This document shows, one piece after another, positions 60,006-64,000 of a stretch of DNA of 64,000 nucleotides. A program made the position numbers and the translations under genes. Source of the DNA: Zopfochytrium polystomum. Lineage: Eukaryota > Chytridiomycota > Chytridiomycetes > Chytridiales > Chytridiaceae. The notes beneath the pieces are model-generated. The model was given only the letters and a program-made list of their open reading frames with translations, was not told the DNA's origin and ran no database searches. The stretch lies in assembly GCA_025765615.1 (NCBI GenBank), contig JAIVFJ010000014.1, positions 412,501 through 476,500 on the forward strand, given 5' to 3'. How positions within the stretch are numbered: the first letter of the stretch is position 1; each line of letters begins with the position of its first letter.

Positions 60006-61972
60006 CCAAGTCATCAACCTGCAGTGGATTGAGTGTGCTCAATTCGTAACGGTGGGAGTCAAGCAGCGAGCCGCAGCCCCCACCTCTCGCAACGCACCTG
60101 CAGCGGCCATCGAGGTCGTGGAGCGCGGCACCTCGCAGAAAGCAACTACGACCACGCCAGGCCGCCGGGGCCAAAGCGGCCGCATCTTTGGATCGAGAAC
60201 CGTCGTGCCCACACCGGCGACCACCACCACAACCATAGGTTCCGCGGCAGCTACCGAGACCACGGCATCACCATGTCGATGGTCGTGGAGGCTTTAGCCA
60301 ACGGGCACGTTACACTGGCTAACCGCGCTCCACCGCCGCTGCCTGTAAAGCCATCATCGTGGTCATCCTCTAGTAAGCCAGCGGAGCACCACGGACAAGG
60401 GAAAGATAAGGGAAAGAACACGTCAGCGGCGAGGCTGGATCTTCACTACCGCATCTCTGCGGCGTTCTCCTTAGTCGAGCTGCGCATATCCAAGCGAAAG
60501 AGAAGCAGCTGCGGCGGCAACCTCGAGTGTCGGACTAAACCAATCGGGATCAGGCCCGCACCCGTCCCGGAACCTCGACCGCTCCCATCGTAACGAGAAA
60601 CCTAGCAGCCTCCAGCACCGACACCACGTGAACCGCCCCACCGAACGCGGCGGCGGCGGCGGTAGCATCGGCGCAACAGCGCCAACGTTACCACTTTCGA
60701 AAAAAGCCCTGAAGCGCCAGCTGCCGATTCCTCTGGGGTTGCCCCCGCCGCCGGTGTAGCCGACGTCACCAAAAACGCTGATGCACCCGGCCTGCCCCAT
60801 TTCTCGTCTGCTGCCTCATCCTCCCTCTGCTCCTCGTACTCCAGCCCAACTGCGGAGGGCACGGACCTGTCCACGACTAAACCCCCACGGCCGCCGGCGG
60901 GCTCGAAAGCAAAACCACTTGGTCGCTGCCACCGTTCACCGACCCGGCGGCGGCCACGACAACCGCAGCGAATACCCGACCCACGGAATCGGCAGCGGTA
61001 GCGGCAGGGCACTTAACCGGCGGCCAGCAGGTACGCGCGACGAAGCGGCTGTCTGAGAGCGCGCGGAGCGAGCTGGAGGCCGCGAGTCGCGCCGCGGTCA
61101 CGCTGGACCTCGGGTGCGACCGCTTCCTAGCAATGTTGGGCGAGCAGCCAAGGTCGGCGGGCGCGTCGCCGCAGCTGTCGCCGGCGCTGCCTGCTTCGTC
61201 GTCGGCGTCGTCGGCGGGTGTGGCCGCCGAAGTACCAAGCCTTTCATTGTTACGCGGGAGGATCTGATGGCGCAGAAGGAGGGTGGGTGGGGAGCTGGGA
61301 CGGCAGCCAGACGCTTCGCAGGGGCGGCGGTACCTGCGGAGGTGGTGGCAGTTCAGGAAGTGAGGTCCATGCGGACACCGGCATGGACGTTGGCGATGTG
61401 GTGGAACCCAAACAAACACAGAAGGCACACCCCCGGTTCACTCGCCGCCCTCCGCCGCCAAGGCCATCCAGTGGTCGAGGAAGGCAGAGACGCTCGTCTC
61501 CGACAAAGACGGCGGCGGCGGTGCGGCGGCGGCTTCTGGCTCCTCGTGCAGCTGCTCCTCCTCCTCATCCTCCTCCTCTCCCTCCTCCTCTTACTTCTCC
61601 GACAAGCTAATACACACGCGTCGAAGCGCGTGGGAAATGTGCGCGGCGGCGGCGGCCGAGGTGATAGTGGGCGTTGACGTTGTAGCTGCCCTTGTCTTTG
61701 TCATTGTCGTCGGACGGGCAGGGGGACCGTCGGCCGCAGCGGCGGCACCGTCATCTTGCTCCTCCTCGTCCTCCTCATTCTCCTCATCCTCCTCACCCTC
61801 TCCATCATCCTCACCTTCCTCACTCTCCACCACCAACTCGTCCTCCTCGCCGCCACAGCTGCCGCCTTCGTCCTCGGACGCCGGCGCTTCCCATCGCTCC
61901 ACGGCTAGCATGGGGCGACCACGCCTCGCCATGCATCGTCGTCTTTGTCGGAAACTGTTGCCGACGCGGTAG
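60006..61972 (+). CDS. Unresolved Ser/Ala/Pro-rich gene, frame broken in places
   Basis: No family recognised. Protein-like segments follow one another on the plus strand but change frame repeatedly. The order is INLQWIECAQFVTVGVKQRA; a Thr-rich part; then SIGATAPTLPLS, EAPAADSSGVAPAAGVADVT, LSESARSELEAASRAAVTLD and AAKAIQWSRKAETLVSDK. The C-terminal part has the hydrophobic segment VIVGVDVVAALVFVIVV followed by Ser runs and a stop at 61970-61972. Three of the frame changes coincide with homopolymers (A6 at 60700, C5 at 60882, C5 at 61430). Either a pseudogene, an assembly problem, or undetected introns. The exon structure is not given because I could not close it. Confidence 0.35.
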
Positions 61973-62643
61973 TCGTCCCCTCTCCCTTCCTCCTCGTCTC
62001 GAAGAAACAAAATCACGTCTTCAGCTCTGCCACGGTCGTCCTCCGACAGTTGGTCGACGCAAAGACTCGCAAATTTTTTCAGTGGTGCCCCCACTCTGCT
62101 CAGACACAACCATTCCTCTTGACGCTCTGTCCTTTCCACCCTTCCTGTTCGACCCACATTCACTTCTCTTTCCCCCCACCGATTATCGGCTGCTTTCCGT
62201 TTTCCCTCTGCGTTCTTCTTTTTTTCGTTCCTTCTTTTCTGCTCCTTCTTTTCTCTTAAAGCGGGAACTCTGGTATCCGCCTTCCTCCCCCTTCTTTCTT
62301 CTCCGCCAGTGCTTTTTCGCCCAGAGCAAAAATGGGAAGAAAACAAGTCGTGGGCACAGTTTTTTTTTTTCAAGTGCGCTCGCAAAGGACGCCCCCTGGG
62401 GGTAGAAGACCGCAGAAGACAGAGCGTTACAGTAAGAGAGGGGGGGGGGGGGGGAGACGCGCAAAATGTCGGAGGCCGCCATCGAGAAGCAGACAAAAAA
62501 GGATTGGGTGGAAGCGGAAGAAAACCCTGCGAACATAAAGAAACGAGGAGGAAAAAAAGTAAGGGTGGGAATTGGGTCTGACGATACGAATGAGTAACTG
62601 AAAACAGCGGCCTGGCGACCAGAAACAAGCAAGAAGAACCACA

Positions 62644-62682
<39 letters not shown>

Positions 62683-63128
62683 CGACAAAAGAAGAGACGG
62701 TGTGCTGAGGAATAGCGCCAAATGACCGAGCGGGGGGTTGGAGAACACCAATCGTTCGAAAGAGGGCGTCGACTGCTGCGAGTCCGCCGTCCCACTGATT
62801 GAGGGTGAGCGGAAGAGTTGAGCGGGAGGGGCGAATGTAAGGGGAATATGGGGAGGGTCACTGGCAAGGAAGAATAAAAAGTGAAAAAAGGAAATGGAAG
62901 AAAACTGGTTTCCCATCAAACGACAAAAAGAAATACGAGGGTCATTCCACAATCGCAAGGGTGGGGTCGGTAAAGAGAAGGAGGGGAGGGGAGTTGCAAT
63001 GGCAGAATGCTGGAGAAACGCTTCTTAGCATCGCTCAATCAAGCGCAACGCGTCTCGAGGTATCCAGTTTTGTGATTTTTCTTTTCCCTCAGCCTTTTTT
63101 TTCTCGAACTGTTTGTCCGCCAAGCATC
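61973..63128. other. Intergenic region with ACA repeat
   Basis: Plus-strand T/C-rich sequence (61980-62300), a G14 run (62441-62454) and an ACA trinucleotide repeat (about 62644-62685). The long minus-strand open frame here looks like antisense low complexity. No gene is supported. Confidence 0.45.
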
Positions 63129-63995
63129 TCAGTCATCACCAATTACAAGCACCACCCCGTCTCTCGTCCCGTTCTGGAGAAGCCGCCGATCGGGGTACTC
63201 TTCGTCGCCGTCGTCGTCGAGCCCGTCGGTGCCGGTGCCACTGCCGTGGCGACGTCCGCCCGGCCCGGCGCCGCCCAGCGAAGTGGGCGACATGGGCATC
63301 ATAAAGTCACCGTCGTCGTCGCCGTCCTCGCGAACTCCGCGGACGTCGCGAACGTACTCGAGGAACTCGTTTGCGGCATCCATCGTTGAAAAGAGAAGGT
63401 CCCACCAGTGCTCGGCTTCGCTCGCCGTCGCAGTTGCGGTCGTGGGGATCGAAGGAGCCGGCGTGGGGGTGGCTTCCGGGTCCGCCTCGCTTGCCGCAAA
63501 AGTTTGCAGCGGAACTGGCGCACCATCTGTCGTCGCGCCTGGGGCGGAAAACACGACTCTGACCCACCACACCCACCCAGCTGCGTTTCCGGCTCCGACG
63601 CCAAGCTTGCGCCACTTGCGCTGCTCCTCTGTTTCTTCTGCGCCGCTGGTCACGCCCGCCATCGGGTACTCTGCGCCAGAGCAGAGCCAGGCACCGCGCG
63701 CACCGGAAAGTTTGCCAGCAGCAGGAACTCGGGCCAACGTGCCGACCGCGCCGTTTTGCACCAAGGCGGCCGCCTCCCTCTCCACTTCGCTGGCGGTTCC
63801 CATCTGTGTAACGTGGCCCACAGCCCACCGCCACGTCCGCCACCGCTCGCAGCGCTTCAAGTCCCGCACTCGACCGACTCTCAGCGGCGGTGACCAGTGC
63901 GGAACAACGTCTGTCGTCATGCCCTTGTCCATGGAAACTGTGGGTGTCGTCGAAGCCGGACTCGACGGGACGATACCTCCATTTTCGCCTGGCAC
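63129..63995 (-). CDS. Partial gene of unknown function at right edge
   Basis: The frame is open to the window edge, so the N terminus is missing. About 288 residues are visible and end in VLVIGDD before the stop. The composition is normal in the first two thirds (RVRDLKRCERWRTWRWAVGH; WVWWVRVVFSAPG) and then acidic and Gly-rich. A helix-like LLFSTMDAANEFLEYVRDV near the end, preceded by aromatic strands, recalls the last helix of PH-type domains, but this is weak. No catalytic motif is seen. Confidence 0.5.
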   Translation of the reverse strand: MPGENGGIVPSSPASTTPTVSMDKGMTTDVVPHWSPPLRVGRVRDLKRCERWRTWRWAVGHVTQMGTASEVEREAAALVQNGAVGTLARVPAAGKLSGARGAWLCSGAEYPMAGVTSGAEETEEQRKWRKLGVGAGNAAGWVWWVRVVFSAPGATTDGAPVPLQTFAASEADPEATPTPAPSIPTTATATASEAEHWWDLLFSTMDAANEFLEYVRDVRGVREDGDDDGDFMMPMSPTSLGGAGPGGRRHGSGTGTDGLDDDGDEEYPDRRLLQNGTRDGVVLVIGDD

Positions 63996-64000
63996 AATAG

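Noticed and set aside
61591..62958. Longest open frame near the right end (455 codons, minus strand)
   Set aside because: It is dominated by Leu, Glu and Asp runs that mirror CTC/CTT repeats; no domain is seen and it is antisense to a more coding-like plus-strand frame.

Overview
The window is nuclear DNA of a fungus, most likely a zoosporic fungus of the Chytridiomycota type. This rests on dense genes with many short GT-AG introns (about 45 to 150 nt, a few longer), a mixture of core fungal or eukaryotic genes (PCNA, 60S L15, proteasome alpha-2, DPH5, Bet5, EFR3, TMEM14), secreted plant-polymer hydrolases, and NLR-type proteins. The lineage is an inference from gene content; no rRNA or tRNA gene was recognised to confirm it. 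Coding regions are GC-rich and full of Ala, Gly, Gln, Asn and Ser runs. Introns and gene starts carry many CT/GA, GT/CA and poly-T tracts.

Layout. 1-11 kb: a secreted pectinesterase, a nuclear RNA exonuclease (minus), proteasome alpha-2, and a ten-exon secreted alpha-amylase with three tandem starch-binding-like modules. 11-23 kb: PCNA (minus; start codon split by an intron), a possible 76-residue ORF overlapping the start of ribosomal L15, L15 itself, a bacterial-type phosphoribosyltransferase (minus), an unknown eight-exon gene and a Set9/Suv4-20-like SET gene. 22.7-34 kb, all minus: an LRR/F-box-like protein, an SH3 plus two-RA-domain polarity scaffold, a foldback element, an F-box/LRR protein and a RING protein with a C-terminal membrane segment. 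34.4-38.1 kb: an SNM1/Artemis-like nuclease. 38.3-45.1 kb, minus: a small secreted protein with four repeats, then a TIR-NACHT-WD40 receptor. 45.7-53.2 kb: DPH5, an ArfGAP with two UBA-like domains (minus), a TMEM14-like membrane protein (minus) and TRAPP subunit Bet5. 53.3-64 kb: the plasma-membrane PI4-kinase anchor EFR3 (minus), a poorly resolved Ser/Ala/Pro-rich gene, and a gene cut by the right edge.

How the genes fit together. Most are unlinked housekeeping functions. Two themes stand out: extracellular degradation of plant material (pectinesterase and starch-binding amylase) and a candidate innate-immunity or self/non-self receptor (TIR-NACHT-WD40). Exon joins were deduced by hand from splice sites, reading phase and family similarity. 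Most genes close in frame exactly. Three large genes (26.46, 42.8 and 56.35 kb) and the 60-62 kb gene instead show single-base frame breaks, each at or next to a homopolymer, which points to assembly length errors or recent gene damage.
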